From positions 434,001 to 498,000 of the forward strand of contig NC_051142.1 of NCBI RefSeq assembly GCF_014839805.1: a DNA stretch of 64,000 nt, read 5' to 3'. The stretch's first letter is position 1; the number at the start of each line of letters is the position of its first letter. The notes below the pieces were generated by a model. That model was not told the origin of the DNA. It ran no database searches and saw only the letters and a program-made list of their open reading frames with translations. The DNA comes from Manduca sexta (Eukaryota; Arthropoda; Insecta; Lepidoptera; Sphingidae). Positions 61,606 through 64,000 of the stretch are shown here, in pieces. The translations under genes were made by a program, and so were the position numbers.

Positions 61606-64000
61606 ACTATAGTTAAAAGTTATTAAAAATTGCACCAAAATAGTCACAATGTTTTTTAAAATATTGGCATAATATGCTTTATTACTATAAATACCCTAAA
61701 TATTAAGCTATCAGCAAAAAAATATATAACTTTCAATATTAGTGTAGAATAGCTAGTAGTAAAAAAGGTAGACATGTGGTCCGAATATTGCACCGGAACG
61801 GCACAATTGAGTTTCACTTTATATTTTTTATCATTTATCAAACTAATCTAAAAAAAGAGATAGACTTTATCGCCATCAAAGCCCAGAAGCCGCTACTCAC
61901 ACAACCAACTTTCACAGGGACGTACTTAAGCAAATCCCTTTTAGGTAAAATGCCATAATGTCCACTTTCGTGTCATCCGTTTAAAAGTGCCGTTATATTC
62001 AAGTGCATTCATTCCATACAGCACTGCATTCTTGACAATATTTATGAGCCTCGTTTTACATAAATGTTAACTTAACGACCCGAGTACCACATAAAAAGGC
62101 TTTCAATATTTATTATTCCCGATAGACGCGAGCAGAGATGTATAAATGTTCTTGTAAATGTAAATTATGTTATCTGTTTAGTTGTATATCAATGACAGAT
62201 AGATACCAGCTCTACACTACTTCACCCATATGAAGACATTAATAGTTCTATTTCAGTTCATTAATAGTGGTCTTAAAGATGTGTAATATATTTCCATGTG
62301 TCAAAAAACTTTGGATTTAATTAACTATTATGCGTTTCGTCGAATTATCCATCTATCTTCAGTGTGGTTAAATAACAACTAAATATAAAAACTTTCTAGT
62401 TTATGATTAATTATTATTACGATATTTATTTCGAATAAAATGCAGACAAATATATACTTTTGCAATAAATATAAACTAAGATAATTAAAATAATGGACTG
62501 TTATGATTGCTTCGTCGAAAATCTCTTTTAGAAAGTAAATGGGAGGTATGACGCCACTATAAACTGCTCTGACTACGTTCCTGTTGCAAGGAAATTATAA
62601 CTCAATTTAATGGGGATAATAACTACAAGGATGTGTCTGCTAATGGTTAAACTGGTATCAGTTCAATTAGATTAGAAAACCCGTCAGTTTTCTAATCTCT
62701 AATTACGCGTTACATAGTTAACTTCTCTGTATATGATTGCATTCAAGACATTTCTTGGAATAAGAGCTGATACAAATGTAGAATACTTTAAATAACGCTT
62801 TTAAAACTTATTAAAATATTGTCTAATGTAATTAACAGATAGCATATCGAAAATTTAAATTATGACAAAATCTCCGCGTCATCTCAGTTTTATACGTAAT
62901 TTTAAAACTCATGTTTAATCAGAGCACAACTGAAGTTTAACTTTGGGTTATGAAATAAAATATGTATTTATGAGAATAAAGTTTTGGCTTTTTACATACT
63001 ATATAATTAAGATTATATCTCCCTTTTGGACTAGGTAGGTTACTTCTTAGCTGTGTTATGTATTAATTCAACATCGGGTTATCAAATTAATATATCTACT
63101 GTAAGTTCCACGAGGTGTGTACTTTTTACACCACGTGCGTGGTCGAGGCAACTGTCGCCAGACGACTGCACCAATAAATCTTACAGATATATGAATAGAT
63201 AATAAAAGTGAACATGTTAGATATTACGATAATTTATTCGCCTCATTTGAACTTACATATTATAATGTTGTTTATTTTATGTATATTGTCTTATCTACCG
63301 AAATAATCATATGTAAATTAAATATTTGACATTTGGTTCCTTTTTACTGTTGTGGATATGTATTTAAAAAAATACGTATATTTGGGTAAAGCCCAATTGA
63401 ACGCAATTTTACTAGATTTTAACAACGAAGAACGTTTTAGAGTCTATAATCTATTTATAACAATGTTTACTATTCGGAGTTATGAGCCCATCGGCAAAAA
63501 TAATTACAGTACCTTTTCAAGCTTTAACTTAGACGATATAAAAAGCTTTAATCGCTTTCATACTGTGAAAAAATGTTACTTTCATCCTGTCTTCGTAGAA
63601 AAGTATCAAATTCAGACCTACAACACTTTTAGATGTTTTTTATAAGCATTCGACGAGCTTAAAAGGTATGTAGAACTAGTGCAAGTAACAGTGAGCGACA
63701 AATAAATTCATCAGTGAGTGACGGCAAACCTGAATCACTGTGCAAATTCTACATTAAGTCGCTTCGTGTTCACGTACTACTAAATATGTCACGTTTAGTT
63801 GGACACAAGTGATGCGAGGAGAGCGGGGAGAATAGTATTTCGTCAACGAACTTTGCTGTGTATTTTAAAACTGATTTATTGTAATTTTAGTTATGTTATA
63901 GCAATTAACACAATCTGACGACAATCGTAACAATTAACATATGACTTTAAATATAAGCTAAAACGTTAAAAGCAAAAAAAATACTGCTAAAATTTAATTT
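61606..64000. other. Contig C tail: AT-rich, no gene seen
   Basis: Apart from the inverted repeat at 62669-62698, nothing beyond short AT-rich open frames is visible. The longest, 97 codons at 63352-63645, has no recognisable motif, signal peptide or splice context and is probably chance. Confidence 0.5.
62669..62698. repeat. Perfect 12-bp inverted repeat
   Basis: AGATTAGAAAAC and GTTTTCTAATCT flank a CCGTCA loop. No T-run or gene context gives it a role. Confidence 0.8.

Noticed and set aside
63352..63645. 97-codon + strand frame in the contig C tail
   Set aside because: No motif, signal peptide or splice context; low-GC codon use unlike the real exons here.

Overview
The window is nuclear DNA of an insect, almost certainly a moth or butterfly (Lepidoptera). 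It is AT-rich, with GC-rich coding exons split by short introns with GT/AG boundaries. It carries several copies of a tRNA-derived SINE and other repeats of a lepidopteran type. There is no bacterial, viral, CRISPR or operon-like content.

Two real genes are present, and they converge. On the + strand, 135-11078 holds 25 exons encoding the C-terminal ~1,360 residues of the giant E3 ubiquitin ligase UBR4 (Drosophila poe/pushover), ending in the Cys/His hemiRING-type module and helical C-terminus. On the - strand, 20945-14404 holds the last five coding exons of a water-type aquaporin (Drip/PRIP-like) with both NPA motifs and a C-terminal SYDF. Its N-terminal exon(s) were not found in the window. 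Between the two 3' ends lie poly(A) signals, a strong 58-nt hairpin and a SINE.

The main structural fact is an assembly artefact. Positions 9648-24563 recur in the same orientation at 43591-58322. Copy 1 stops exactly at one 500-N gap (24564-25063) and copy 2 starts exactly after another (43091-43590). The window is therefore three contigs: A (1-24563), B (25064-43090) and C (43591-64000). The end of A and the start of C are most simply two haplotypes of one locus, so the second UBR4 fragment (43827-45016) and second aquaporin (48313-54784) should not be counted as paralogues. Copy 2 also carries many one-base deletions near its contig edge, including frame-breaking ones in a UBR4 exon.

Contig B is AT-rich and mostly without recognisable genes. 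It holds a SINE, repeat remnants, a small diverged repeat family around 29.6-32.2 kb, and two orphan exon-like segments (30288-30399 and 34672-34743). The unique tail of contig C (58323-64000) should lie upstream of the aquaporin. It contains a GC-rich block (about 58595-58800) that could be a promoter or 5' exon, a SINE with target-site duplication, and a 205-bp hAT-like MITE.

I found no convincing new biological system. The items most worth a second look are the false duplication, an apparent 2-nt frameshift in UBR4 at about 4346-4352, the missing aquaporin N-terminus, a SINE inserted 37 nt from an aquaporin splice acceptor, and the conserved intergenic hairpin.
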